Shown piece after piece: positions 8,218 to 17,131 of a stretch of DNA of 64,000 bases. Where the stretch lies: contig JAVYSG010000001.1 in NCBI GenBank assembly GCA_038729325.1, forward strand, positions 1 to 64,000, given 5' to 3'. Each line of letters opens with the position of its first letter. Position 1 is the first letter of the stretch. Origin of the DNA: UBA509 sp038729325 (GTDB lineage Archaea > Thermoplasmatota > Thermoplasmata > Thermoplasmatales > Thermoplasmataceae). A program made the translations under genes and the position numbers. Under the pieces are notes generated by a model that worked only from the letters and a program-made list of their open reading frames with translations, was not told the origin of the DNA and did not search any database.

Positions 8218-9318
8218 TCAGGGCAAAGTCTGCATTTCACGCGAAAGAGCATTGAACGCAATACAGCGGGACCCGTCAAAGTAGTTGGTGTCCTCAATCC
8301 TGACTCCACCCTTCCCGGTAATGTATATCCCGGGTTCAATGGTGAAAACTGAATTCATGATAAGCCTCTGCTGGTTCCCGCTGACAACATATGGATCCTC
8401 ATGCACTGATATGCCAAGGCCATGCCCCAGCCTGTGTATGAAATACCTCCCATAACCGCCGGATTCTATCACTGACCTGGCTGCTGCATCAAGACTCTCA
8501 TATGTAGATTCATGGCCTGCAGTGTTTCTGGATTCTTCGTTGGCTTTTCTCACGAGTGCGTAAATCCTCTCAAATTCAGCATCAGGTTTCCCCATGAAGA
8601 AGGTTCGTGTTATGTCAGAAGCATATCCCTTGTGGCGCCCTCCGAAATCTATGACAAGCATGTCTCCCGGCTTAACCGGTGTGCTGTCAGGGGTGTGGTG
8701 CGGCATGGCTGAGTTGGCCCCCGCGGAAACTATTGTCTGGAATGCCGGACCCTGGAGCCCGTGTTCCACCATCTTGCTGTCAAGTATTCTTGCTATGTCT
8801 GTTTCCGTTACTCCTGCCGATATCTCCGGAAGGGTATCCACCAGGGCAGCTTCGGATTTCCTTACGGCTTCACTTATTGTCTGGAGTTCATACTGATCCT
8901 TGACCGTTCGCAATGGCACAGTAAAGGCATCCGCAAGGATATCGTCACCTCTTATTGCAGACCTGAGGTTGCCCAGCATAGAGTATGGAAGTGTGCCGCC
9001 AATAGCACACTTACCCACTGGAAGGTATGATCCCAGCAATGCATATGGATTCTGATCATCAGTCCACGCCTCGATTTCATCAACCCATGTGCTCTGCTCA
9101 GCCTGCTCCTTCATCAGGGACGGACATATCAGTGCTGCCCTGTCAGCGGTAATGACAAGAAGAGTGAGCCTCTCCATGGATTCGGTTTCAAATCCTGTGA
9201 AATAGAAAAAATCAGATCCGGGGGGAATGACCATGGACGCGATGCCCTGCTGTTCCATTATTTTCTGTATTTTCGCTATCCGGGAGGCATAAACTGACTT
9301 CTGGAAATACACAGACAT
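8218..9318 (-). CDS. pepQ: M24 family Xaa-Pro peptidase
   Basis: A 366-residue metallopeptidase with an N-terminal creatinase-like domain (residues 1-130) and the pita-bread catalytic domain. All five metal ligands are visible: VIDFGGRHKGYASDITRTF (two Asp), GHGLGISVHEDP (His), FTIEPGIYITGKGG (Glu) and VRIEDTNYF (Glu). It would cleave Xaa-Pro dipeptides or the N-terminal Xaa-Pro bond in the cytosol, useful to a peptide-consuming heterotroph. A GTG at 9321 lies one codon ahead of the chosen ATG. The start touches the stop of the upstream HExxH gene, so the two are co-transcribed. Confidence 0.9.
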   Translation of the reverse strand: MSVYFQKSVYASRIAKIQKIMEQQGIASMVIPPGSDFFYFTGFETESMERLTLLVITADRAALICPSLMKEQAEQSTWVDEIEAWTDDQNPYALLGSYLPVGKCAIGGTLPYSMLGNLRSAIRGDDILADAFTVPLRTVKDQYELQTISEAVRKSEAALVDTLPEISAGVTETDIARILDSKMVEHGLQGPAFQTIVSAGANSAMPHHTPDSTPVKPGDMLVIDFGGRHKGYASDITRTFFMGKPDAEFERIYALVRKANEESRNTAGHESTYESLDAAARSVIESGGYGRYFIHRLGHGLGISVHEDPYVVSGNQQRLIMNSVFTIEPGIYITGKGGVRIEDTNYFDGSRCIAFNALSREMQTLP

Positions 9319-9321
9319 CAC

Positions 9322-9933
9322 TCAGGCAAAGTAGGAGAGGGAATCCGAATCAAATTTAGAAATGATCCTTATGGATGAACCGGTTCCACCATGCACGGAG
9401 AGTAGTTGCGGATACATCTGCCAGAGGTCCCTGCTGCTCATGACTGTGGCCGGGTGATCATTACCGAATGTGCTTCTTGAAACTTTCTCTGTCATGATTC
9501 TAGCCTCTCTCTCGTCTATGTAGCCCACGGAATGAAGGTATTCGTGAGTCAGTATCATGTATACAAAGGAGTTGAACTCCAGAGGTGAGCTGGCGATCTT
9601 TGCCATCTCATCCACAAGTGCCTCGTTGATCACAATATAATTTCCTCCAACCTGCCAGAAGGCGCCAAGTGTTGGCGGCAACCTGGAAAGTGCGAGTCCC
9701 AGACCTGCCCGTTCCCTGCCTGTGACCTTTCTGACGGATCTCTTAACCACACTGAACACCGCATCATAATCCATCGGTGATTCCAGATTCTCGGCCTGGC
9801 CTGATACATCACGGATTCCGTGATCCCTGAGATATGAATTGCCGGAAATCGGTCCTTGCGGGGTTCTGGATCCCACAGTGTCAGTATTATCTGATAGAAA
9901 TCTGAACATTTTCCATTTCTCCAGCGGAAACAT
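9322..9933 (-). CDS. Predicted zinc metalloprotease-like protein (HEYLH)
   Basis: A 203-residue protein with LTHEYLHSVGYIDERE near residue 128, an HExxH zinc-binding motif followed by acidic residues that could supply the third ligand. The preceding helix-strand (VGGNYIVINEALVDEM) matches the edge strand usual in minigluzincin-type folds. The first 60 residues look unstructured. I do not recognise a named family; an archaeal orphan metalloprotease is most likely. It lies between a tail-anchored protein gene (46 bases upstream) and an Xaa-Pro peptidase gene (TGA-GTG junction downstream), which fits a proteolysis role. Confidence 0.65.
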   Translation of the reverse strand: MFPLEKWKMFRFLSDNTDTVGSRTPQGPISGNSYLRDHGIRDVSGQAENLESPMDYDAVFSVVKRSVRKVTGRERAGLGLALSRLPPTLGAFWQVGGNYIVINEALVDEMAKIASSPLEFNSFVYMILTHEYLHSVGYIDEREARIMTEKVSRSTFGNDHPATVMSSRDLWQMYPQLLSVHGGTGSSIRIISKFDSDSLSYFA

Positions 9934-9979
9934 TATGAGCGACTATTTACACATTTTTGCTGTAACTGCTACCGCTGCA

Positions 9980-10351
9980 TCATTTCCTGCCAAAAATACC
10001 CAGCAGAAGAAATGCTCCAAGGCCCGCAGCAAGGACCGTGACCAGTGTAAGGGGGCTGTCCCTGAAAAGGTGCATAACAGGATGCTTCGCAGGATCGAAA
10101 TGGTCAACATGTATGGAGTAATGACCAGGAAATTCCACTGCATGCACTCCCCTGTCAGAACCCGGGATGTTGGCCCTCCAGTCCGCTATCTGTCCCTTGG
10201 GCTCTCCAACCGATCTTTTAAACAGGCCGCTTTCCTCAGGCCTTGGCGTAATCGACCCGCCAAAGTTTATCTTGGGGACAGTCAGTTTTCCTGTCGCGAG
10301 GGCATCAGCGATTACAGTGCTCCAGAATTCATATGAACCGTGGGAGTTCAT
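9980..10351 (-). CDS. Small hypothetical tail-anchored protein
   Basis: A 123-residue protein with a polar His- and Pro-rich body (PGHYSIHVDHFDPAKHPVMH) and a single C-terminal hydrophobic helix of about 20 residues (LTLVTVLAAGLGAFLLLGIF) ending in GRK. This is a classical C-tail anchor. No family recognised. It opens the minus-strand group that continues with the HExxH protein and PepQ. It could be a membrane partner or substrate of the metalloprotease, but this is only context. Confidence 0.55.
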   Translation of the reverse strand: MNSHGSYEFWSTVIADALATGKLTVPKINFGGSITPRPEESGLFKRSVGEPKGQIADWRANIPGSDRGVHAVEFPGHYSIHVDHFDPAKHPVMHLFRDSPLTLVTVLAAGLGAFLLLGIFGRK

Positions 10352-10499
10352 TTCATGCCTTAATGCAGATGTGATGGAAATAATTTATCTAAAGTTCATG
10401 CTGCATAAAATACATCAATGGATTTTCCAGTCCAAACAGTATTTATTGCATGGCACAATATCAGCTGCACCTGATAAATAGGTACAAAGTTGAACCGGG

Positions 10500-11684
10500 A
10501 TGAGTAAGGAACAGCCGAATGTTAGATCTGGAAAATTCTCCCTGCTTGTATCAGCACTGATCATAGTTGGAATAACTGTTTCACTCAGAGCCACAAACAA
10601 CATGATGATCACAACCATGCCCATATTCTCCAAGGACGTCTTTAAATTCAGCAATGTATCGGTGGGCGAATTAACTGCACTCACCTACGCCACTACTTTC
10701 CTCACAACCTTACTTCTTAATCCGAGGCTGGAAAGCAATCAGAGAAGGAGGATTTTCATAGCCTCCATTGCCATAATAGACGTTTCACTGGTTCTCCTTT
10801 ACTTCTCTGATTCCATAAGCATATGGCCCATTGCGGCTCTTTCAGGTGTTGCATTCGGCATGGTTTTTCCGAACCTCATAACATCTGCTTCACTTCATGG
10901 TGACCACCGGGCACAGATGAGGCTTCTTGCAATTTATTCCGTAAGCCTGAGCCTGAGTCTTGTGGTTGGGCCGGTTATTGAGACCTTAATTCTGCCTCTG
11001 GTGGGATACAGGGGTGTTTTCCTGGCATTTCTGCCCATGGGAGTGATCGGGACCGCAGTATCCCCACTTGTAAGATTTCCACAGGGAGGCGGGGAGAGAA
11101 GGGGGAGGAAAACCCTTGGAAACAGGTCACTGCATGCTTCACTCCTATCAATAAGCGTATACAATGTACCATTTGCAGCAATCACTTCTTTCCTCGTCAT
11201 TTACGCTGAGCAGAACTATCATGTCAGCAGCAGCGTAGCTTATTCTGCATTTATTATATTCTTTGCCTCATCTTTCACCACGCGCCTTCTCCTGGCTGTC
11301 AGGCCCGTTGAGGGGCTGAAAATTCCCCTGGTGATTTCATCTGCCATTACAGTTGTTTCCCTTTTGTCAATACCCTTCATCCCTGCTTTTTACACTTTCC
11401 TGATCGTCATGGTCTTCATGGGTATTCCCCACGGCAGCATTTTCCCAATTACTACAATGATGATTGCCAGAGGCACAGAACCTGAAGAGAGAAATGCAGC
11501 CAACTCCTATTTCATGGCCTATAACAACATACTCTTCATGATCATACCGGTTGTGTTCGGCTACCTGAGTTCACAGATCGGATTCCACGAAGATTTTGTG
11601 ATTCTTGGCGTAATTTCTGCAGCTTTTATAATAGCGCTGTTGATAATTTACGGCAGGGAGAGGAAGATATTCTACAGGAACTGA
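10500..11684 (+). CDS. MFS transporter
   Basis: A 394-residue protein with about twelve hydrophobic segments in two sixes, separated by a basic central loop (RFPQGGGERRGRKT, about residues 191-204), which is the major facilitator layout. An acidic/basic signature between helices 2 and 3 is weak (ESNQRRR). Substrate unknown; the size and the helix-4 pattern are closer to drug or small-metabolite exporters than sugar porters. It is monocistronic and starts with ATG at 10500. Confidence 0.8.
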   Translation: MSKEQPNVRSGKFSLLVSALIIVGITVSLRATNNMMITTMPIFSKDVFKFSNVSVGELTALTYATTFLTTLLLNPRLESNQRRRIFIASIAIIDVSLVLLYFSDSISIWPIAALSGVAFGMVFPNLITSASLHGDHRAQMRLLAIYSVSLSLSLVVGPVIETLILPLVGYRGVFLAFLPMGVIGTAVSPLVRFPQGGGERRGRKTLGNRSLHASLLSISVYNVPFAAITSFLVIYAEQNYHVSSSVAYSAFIIFFASSFTTRLLLAVRPVEGLKIPLVISSAITVVSLLSIPFIPAFYTFLIVMVFMGIPHGSIFPITTMMIARGTEPEERNAANSYFMAYNNILFMIIPVVFGYLSSQIGFHEDFVILGVISAAFIIALLIIYGRERKIFYRN

Positions 11685-11750
11685 CCGGCATATTCCCGCT
11701 CTTGAAGAGCATTTGAAATGGTTTAATATATTGCAGCGATTCACCATGCT

Positions 11751-12593
11751 ATGCCTGGAACTGTTGCAGATATCATGACACGGGATCCCATAACTTACCA
11801 CGTTCCCAGTACTGTTGGTGAAGTCATCAAGATACTCATAAAGAATAACATAACCGGGTTGCCGCTGGTGGATCAATCCGGAAAATATGCCGGTGTGATC
11901 AGCCGCAGGGATATATTCGAAAATCCTGATGAAAATCAGACTGCAATGGTTATGAGGAGGGCAAAAACTGTAGCCCCTGATACCACAGTGGAGGATGCAG
12001 CCCGTGAAATGACAAAGCAGTTCAGAAGGCATCTTGCCGTAGTTGATGATTCCGGAAATGTTGCAGGAATCCTGACTCCACAGAATTTCCTGAGGCTTGT
12101 GAGGGAACGCTTCGGGAAGATGAAGGTGAAGGATATAGAGAGAAGCCTGGCAGTTCCGGTGTGGGAAGAATCCCCACTGAGCGTGGTATCTTTCATAATG
12201 CGCGTTTCAAAGGCCTATGCGTGCCCGGTCATAGACATTAACGGAGATTTTGTGGGACTTGTTACTGACCGGGACATATTTGACAACATTGATGTGCGAT
12301 CAAAATTCCAGTTTTCAGAAACAGGAATGGCAGATGATGAGGACCCATGGTCATGGGAAGGAATCAGGAATGTTGTGACATACATGATTGAGAAGAGCAA
12401 TCTTGAGCTGCCTCACACACCAGTAAAGGAATTCATGATCAAAAAGCCGGTTGTTGCCAACACCACGGATACAATAGAAAACGCGGCAAAAAAGATGGAG
12501 ACTGGAAACTATAACCAGCTTCCAATAGTTCAGGGCAACGGGCACCTTGCCGGTATGCTCCAGGATATCCAGATACTGAGTGTTTTCCTATGA
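11751..12593 (+). CDS. Protein with four CBS domains
   Basis: A 280-residue soluble protein made entirely of four CBS repeats (about residues 1-60, 68-125, 131-190 and 222-280), i.e. two Bateman modules. The repeats show the typical endings GLPLVDQSGKYAGVISRRDI, HLAVVDDSGNVAGILT, CPVIDINGDFVGLVTDRDI and QLPIVQGNGHLAGML. Such modules bind adenine nucleotides or SAM and act as energy sensors. The stop overlaps the glycyl-tRNA synthetase start (ATGA). Strict coupling suggests that the CBS protein senses something relevant to aminoacylation, but this is inference. Confidence 0.88.
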   Translation: MPGTVADIMTRDPITYHVPSTVGEVIKILIKNNITGLPLVDQSGKYAGVISRRDIFENPDENQTAMVMRRAKTVAPDTTVEDAAREMTKQFRRHLAVVDDSGNVAGILTPQNFLRLVRERFGKMKVKDIERSLAVPVWEESPLSVVSFIMRVSKAYACPVIDINGDFVGLVTDRDIFDNIDVRSKFQFSETGMADDEDPWSWEGIRNVVTYMIEKSNLELPHTPVKEFMIKKPVVANTTDTIENAAKKMETGNYNQLPIVQGNGHLAGMLQDIQILSVFL

Positions 12594-14056
12594 AGGTATA
12601 CGACCAGGTTGTTGAACTTGCCAAGAGGAGAGGATTTTTCTGGCCTTCATTTTCCATATATGGCGGTGAATCCGGCCTTTATGACTACGGTCCTCTGGGT
12701 GTGCTGCTGCGGGACAATATAGTAAGGATATGGAAGGAGAGTTATATTGCAGATGATGCAATATTCATTGATACCCCGGTCATTGTTCCTGCCACTGTCT
12801 TCAGGGCATCAGGGCATCTTGACAAATTTGCAGACCTTGCAACGGAATGCACTAAATGCCACAACAGGCAGAAACTTGAAACAGTCCTTGAGGCGTCCGG
12901 CTTCCACAATATCATAAAAACTGTGCCGGAGGCCAACGAATTCCTGGCAAACAATGTGGTGAAATGCGTTGTATGCGGAAACAGAATAACAAGCGCAACA
13001 GAGTTCAAACTCATGTTCCGGATGCCATCGCAGGGAAGCACTGGAGATCTTTACCTGAGACCTGAAACTGCACAGGGAATATTTGTCAACTTCAGGCTGC
13101 TGAACAATTTCTACAGGAACAGGCTTCCAATGGCAGTGGCCCAGCTTGGGAAAGGATTCAGGAATGAGATCTCTCCACGCCAGAGCCTGATCAGGCTCAA
13201 GGAATTCAGCCAGGGGGAGGTCGAGGTATTCGTGGATCCACAGAAAAAGTTCTGGAAGGAGTTCACAGGCAGCCACAGGCTGAATCTTCTGCCAAGGTCG
13301 GGGGCTCCGGTTACTGCAGAGGTCACTTCCCCGGATGCGGCATCCTTCATGAGCAGCAATTCCATGGCCTACTTCATTGACAAAACCGCACAGATTCTCA
13401 GCAGGGTGGGCATAAGCCTGGAAAATGTAAGGTTCAGGCAGGTGCCTCTGAGCGACCTGGCCCACTATTCATCGGACACGTGGGATGTTGAGGTGCGCAT
13501 AGATGATGACTGGGTTGAGGTTGTTGGCATTGCAGACAGGAATGACCTGGCAAACCATGAAAAATCAAGCGGAGAAACAATGTCCGTGAAGATTGAAGAG
13601 AGGACCATCATGCCATCCATTATAGAGCCTTCCTACGGCATTGACAGGATCTTCATCAGCGTGATGATTCATTCCTTCAGGGTCCGGGAGAACGGCTTCA
13701 AGGTCCTGAGCCTGCCGGAATCCATCGCCCCATACCACGCGGCAGTGTTCCCACTGGTTAACAGGGATGGCCTGGACACCCTGGCTGAAAGTTTCTTCGC
13801 GAAGCTGAGGGCAAAGGATCCATACGTTATATATGATCAGTCCGGATCAATTGGACGCAGATATGCCAGGCAGGATGAAATCGGCACGCCCTACTGCATA
13901 ACATTTGACAGCCAGACCCTGCAGGATTCCACAGTTACCATACGGGAAAGAGATTCTGCAAAGCAGGCGAGATTCAGGACAGACGATCTGCTCTCCGCCG
14001 GAATAATAGGGAATAAGGCCATTCAGGAGGCCTTCAGGCCTTCCGTACTTCAATAA
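12590..14056 (+). CDS. glyS: Glycyl-tRNA synthetase (class II)
   Basis: A 488-residue homodimer-type glycyl-tRNA synthetase that charges tRNA-Gly. It begins MKVYDQVVELAKRRGFFWPS and has YGGESGLYDYGPLG (motif 1 region), FRNEISPRQSLIRLKEFSQ (motif 2) and EPSYGIDRIF (motif 3). An insertion at about 84-130 carries two CxxC knuckles (CTKC, CVVC), a zinc ribbon seen in archaeal and eukaryotic enzymes. The anticodon-binding domain fills the last 100 residues (GSIGRRYARQDEIGTPY). It is shorter than the usual 560-580 residues but no core motif is missing. Its 3' end overlaps the convergent ferredoxin gene by 23 bases. Confidence 0.96.
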   Translation: MKVYDQVVELAKRRGFFWPSFSIYGGESGLYDYGPLGVLLRDNIVRIWKESYIADDAIFIDTPVIVPATVFRASGHLDKFADLATECTKCHNRQKLETVLEASGFHNIIKTVPEANEFLANNVVKCVVCGNRITSATEFKLMFRMPSQGSTGDLYLRPETAQGIFVNFRLLNNFYRNRLPMAVAQLGKGFRNEISPRQSLIRLKEFSQGEVEVFVDPQKKFWKEFTGSHRLNLLPRSGAPVTAEVTSPDAASFMSSNSMAYFIDKTAQILSRVGISLENVRFRQVPLSDLAHYSSDTWDVEVRIDDDWVEVVGIADRNDLANHEKSSGETMSVKIEERTIMPSIIEPSYGIDRIFISVMIHSFRVRENGFKVLSLPESIAPYHAAVFPLVNRDGLDTLAESFFAKLRAKDPYVIYDQSGSIGRRYARQDEIGTPYCITFDSQTLQDSTVTIRERDSAKQARFRTDDLLSAGIIGNKAIQEAFRPSVLQ

Positions 14057-14234
14057 TGCCGGCTGGACAGGATATTTCGGCTTCATGATTTGATTCGTAT
14101 TCCGAATCGGCTATTGTTTCCTGCCTGTAGCTTGCTTTTCCATCCCTGTCCATGTACCAGTTACTGCAAAGTGCAGTACATATTGCATCGCCCATGCATT
14201 TATCTCTCTCAATTGCAACCCGGTATACCGTCAT
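14034..14234 (-). CDS. Single-cluster ferredoxin with Asp cluster ligand
   Basis: A 66-residue ferredoxin. Cluster ligands are predicted as C13, D16, C19 and C56 (CMGDAICTALC and SCPAG). The Asp in the second position is the arrangement known from Pyrococcus furiosus ferredoxin, where it ligates a [4Fe-4S] cluster and allows conversion to [3Fe-4S]. The partner of the P. furiosus disulfide (its C48) is Ser here, so C23 is probably free. The ATG at 14234 overlaps the sufU stop as ATGA, which fixes the start and makes it the last gene of the SUF operon. An upstream in-frame start at 14270 is rejected. Confidence 0.88.
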   Translation of the reverse strand: MTVYRVAIERDKCMGDAICTALCSNWYMDRDGKASYRQETIADSEYESNHEAEISCPAGIIEVRKA

Positions 14235-14623
14235 ATTTTCACATTTCCCCGGTCCAGCCTGGACAGACATTTCTGAAGAGTGTTAAGGGGGAGCAATGCA
14301 CATTTTTCCCTGCTCGGGCCCAGAGGCAATCCGATGAGGTCCAGGAGATACTGCGGCTTTATCCGCATGATCTCTTCGACACTTTTCCCCCTTGCCATAT
14401 CTGTCACCATGGAAGCTGATCCCTGGCTTATGGAGCATCCTCTCCCTATGAACTTTACGTCTTCCACCGTATTTCCCTTCAGCTTCACAAACATCTGGAC
14501 TGCATCGCCACATACCGGATTGTATTCCAGGAGCTCTGCAGTGGGACTTTCCATCCTGCCATAATTGTGAGGCGACCGGTAATGATCCATGAGTATCTCA
14601 GTCTTCTCTTCCACATCAGTCAT
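14231..14623 (-). CDS. sufU: SufU/IscU-like Fe-S scaffold or sulfur acceptor
   Basis: A 130-residue NifU-N-type protein. It carries the three cluster/zinc cysteines in NPVCGDAVQ (with the conserved Asp), GRGCSISQGSASM and EKCALLPL. The spacing between the second and third cysteine is the longer form typical of SufU rather than IscU. It accepts sulfur from SufS for SufBCD. Its ATG overlaps the sufS stop by four bases. A short basic tail ends in the ferredoxin start. Confidence 0.92.
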   Translation of the reverse strand: MTDVEEKTEILMDHYRSPHNYGRMESPTAELLEYNPVCGDAVQMFVKLKGNTVEDVKFIGRGCSISQGSASMVTDMARGKSVEEIMRIKPQYLLDLIGLPLGPSREKCALLPLNTLQKCLSRLDRGNVKI

Positions 14624-15900
14624 CTTGAGTACACCTCTGACGTTCTCTTAAGGGACATGAAAAGTTTTCTCACATCTTCCTCTGTATTATAGATATAATA
14701 TGATGCACGTGTGGTTGCAACCGTGTTGAGTCTGTGTGTCAGAGGCATTGCGCAGTGATGCCCTGACCTCACCGCAATCCCAGATGCGTCCAGAGAGGAT
14801 GCCACATCGTGTGGATGTATTGCTGTTCCCACGCCTATTCCGTCATCTGCAAGGGCCTGACTGACACCGAATGGAGGTATTTCCCCTATTGAGAAAGAAT
14901 AAACAGGCCCTCTTATTTCTGTATTTCTGGGACCATATGATAGAAGGCCGGGTATATTTTCTTCCTCCTCCATTTCCAGTGTCAGTTTTATCAGATCACG
15001 CCCATGTTTCATTACGTTGTTCATTCCGATAGATCTGAGGTAATCCACTGCTGCGGAAAGACCTATGGCACCGGCGATATCCGGAGTCCCTGCCTCAAAC
15101 TTCTCAGGAACCTCAGCCCAGGTGGAGTGTTCCCTATAGACCTCGCTGATCATTTCACCCCCTCCCATAAAGGGGTGCATGTTTTCCAGGAGTTCCTTCC
15201 TGCCGTAAAGTACTCCAATTCCGGTGGGCCCCAGCATCTTGTGCCCTGAAAATGCCATGAAATCACAGCCGATGGATTCAACATTAACCGGCATGTGAGG
15301 CACACTCTGCGCGCCATCAACTATGAATGTGGATCCATTGTCATGCGCCATTTTCCCAAGCTCCCTGACCGGATTGACAGTCCCAAGAACGTTGGACACA
15401 TGGGTTACAGAAAGAATTCTGGTCCTTGGCGAGATCTTGCTCTGAAGATCGTCCATATCCAGCGTTCCATCTGGCCTGATGTCAGCATAGACCAGTTTGA
15501 TACCTTTCTCCTGAAGAAACTGCCATGGCACTATGTTTGAGTGGTGTTCCATTATTGTAATCAGGATTTCGTCCCCCATGGACAGTTCCCTGCCAAGCGT
15601 ATATGATAGAAGATTAAGGGCCTCGGTGGCGTTCCTTACAAAGACTATCTGCCCTGGATCCCGTGACCCGATAAAATCCGAGACATTTTCCCGGGACCTG
15701 TTATACATCTCAGTAGCTTCCTCACTGAGTCTGTATATGCCCCTATGCACATTGCTGTTGTGGTAAAGATAAAAATCCGATATTGCGTTTATGACAGACA
15801 GCGGCTTCTGACTTGTTGCTGCGCTGTCGAGGTAGGTATAGCCGCTACCCAGATTGTGAAAAATAGGGAAATCTTCCTTAATCCGTTCCCAGGAAGGCAT
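14620..15900 (-). CDS. sufS: Cysteine desulfurase SufS
   Basis: A 426-residue PLP enzyme that takes sulfur from cysteine for Fe-S cluster assembly. The PLP lysine is in FSGHKMLGPTGIGVLYG. The persulfide-carrying Cys is in RSGHHCAMPLTHRL, the short SufS-type loop. The N-terminal TYLDSAATSQKP is typical. Its start lies within the end of sufD. ATG at 15900 (MPSWERIKEDFPIF) fits the family N-terminus best. Another ATG at 15921 would add seven residues. Confidence 0.94.
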   Translation of the reverse strand: MPSWERIKEDFPIFHNLGSGYTYLDSAATSQKPLSVINAISDFYLYHNSNVHRGIYRLSEEATEMYNRSRENVSDFIGSRDPGQIVFVRNATEALNLLSYTLGRELSMGDEILITIMEHHSNIVPWQFLQEKGIKLVYADIRPDGTLDMDDLQSKISPRTRILSVTHVSNVLGTVNPVRELGKMAHDNGSTFIVDGAQSVPHMPVNVESIGCDFMAFSGHKMLGPTGIGVLYGRKELLENMHPFMGGGEMISEVYREHSTWAEVPEKFEAGTPDIAGAIGLSAAVDYLRSIGMNNVMKHGRDLIKLTLEMEEEENIPGLLSYGPRNTEIRGPVYSFSIGEIPPFGVSQALADDGIGVGTAIHPHDVASSLDASGIAVRSGHHCAMPLTHRLNTVATTRASYYIYNTEEDVRKLFMSLKRTSEVYSR

Positions 15901-17125
15901 CGGCACCAAGTCCCTCTGCATATTCGTCTACTTTCTTAATCATTTCCTGATCTCCACCCCTTTCTATGATGGATTCAACAAAACCTGCAGTGATCATACG
16001 CTTGGCCTGGGCTTCACCTATGCCACGGGACCTGAGATAGAAGACCTGTTCCTCATCCACATCGCTTATGGAGGAAGCATGCTTTGACCTTGTGTTTGCG
16101 TTCTTGATCATGAGCCCTGGTTTGCTGTTTGCATACCCATCCCTGGAGAGCAGCAGGATCCTTGAATCATAGAAACCGGTTGAGTTTCTGGCCACCTCCT
16201 CAAGGTCGATGTTTCCCCTGTGGATTGTGGAACTCTTTCCAGTAACAACTCCCCTGACCTGAATGTCCGATGACGATGCAGTTCCGACCTGGAAACTGCT
16301 GTCCCTGATATCCATCTTCTGCACGCCACTGCTGAAATTAACGCCGTAAACCCTGAAATCTGATGATTCACCCATCTGCATGGACTCATCAGTGAATATA
16401 ACACGGGAAGCACCATGATTTACGTGGAATAACTGGAATCCTGCATATTTATCCAGATATTCTCTAATGTAGGTCAGATCCGTTGCTGTGTTTTCTTTGT
16501 CCTGAAGGTAACTGTACTGCATCCTGCTGTTCTCCCCGATGTGGCAGTAGATGTTCTGGCCCTGAATACCATCGCCTCTGCCCTGTGACGTGTGAATATC
16601 GGTTATCTTCACGCTGCAGTCCTTTCCGCAGATTATTACTGATTTCTTTGAATATGACTCCCTGGAATCTGAAATCTGATGAATTTTCAGTGATATATCT
16701 GTCCTGTCTGGAATATATATGAAGAGGCCATTTCTCCACGCTGCATTGATGAGGTGCTCTGCCCTGTCCCTGCCAAAATTTGAATAGACATATTCCTCCA
16801 CGAGGGTGTGGTGATCTCGAATTGCAGTGGCCATGTCTGTTATGATCACTCCAGGTTTTTCCGTTGCAGGTGAGTTTGCAAGGCTGTCGTTGAACATAAC
16901 AATCTGGGCTGTGTCTTCTACATCTGCAGCAGGAGTCCCGTTCACCGGCTCTGAATAAATCATCCGCTCAAGGTCGTTGTCCGCGATTTCCACATAATCC
17001 TTCACAGTTGGGCTTTCCTTGTAGCTCCGGACCGGTGCCTTCAGAAATTCAAGGAAAGAATCCCGCCTGTATTCGTAGGCTGGATCGTTCAGCCTGTTTC
17101 TGAGCAATTCAGGATAATTTTCCAT
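15878..17125 (-). CDS. sufD: SufD, Fe-S assembly scaffold subunit
   Basis: A 415-residue SufB/SufD-family beta-helix protein. The family core is seen in GKSSTIHRGNIDLEEVARNSTGFYDSR (written here only as landmark residues around 290-320), GLMIKNANTRSKHASS with the conserved His near residue 348, and the C-terminal FYLRSRGIGEAQAKRMI. It pairs with SufB on SufC in the scaffold complex. The gene begins six bases after sufB ends. It is the more divergent of the two paralogues, and the N-terminal 100 residues are unlike SufB, as expected for SufD. Confidence 0.9.
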   Translation of the reverse strand: MENYPELLRNRLNDPAYEYRRDSFLEFLKAPVRSYKESPTVKDYVEIADNDLERMIYSEPVNGTPAADVEDTAQIVMFNDSLANSPATEKPGVIITDMATAIRDHHTLVEEYVYSNFGRDRAEHLINAAWRNGLFIYIPDRTDISLKIHQISDSRESYSKKSVIICGKDCSVKITDIHTSQGRGDGIQGQNIYCHIGENSRMQYSYLQDKENTATDLTYIREYLDKYAGFQLFHVNHGASRVIFTDESMQMGESSDFRVYGVNFSSGVQKMDIRDSSFQVGTASSSDIQVRGVVTGKSSTIHRGNIDLEEVARNSTGFYDSRILLLSRDGYANSKPGLMIKNANTRSKHASSISDVDEEQVFYLRSRGIGEAQAKRMITAGFVESIIERGGDQEMIKKVDEYAEGLGADAFLGTD

Positions 17126-17131
17126 GGAAGA

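Noticed and set aside
7749..8339. 196-codon antisense frame across cbiZ and the M24 peptidase
   Set aside because: Both overlapped genes are certain; the antisense translation is Ser/Arg-rich without domain signal.
12809..13465. 218-codon antisense frame in glyS
   Set aside because: It is a shadow of the strongly conserved synthetase gene.
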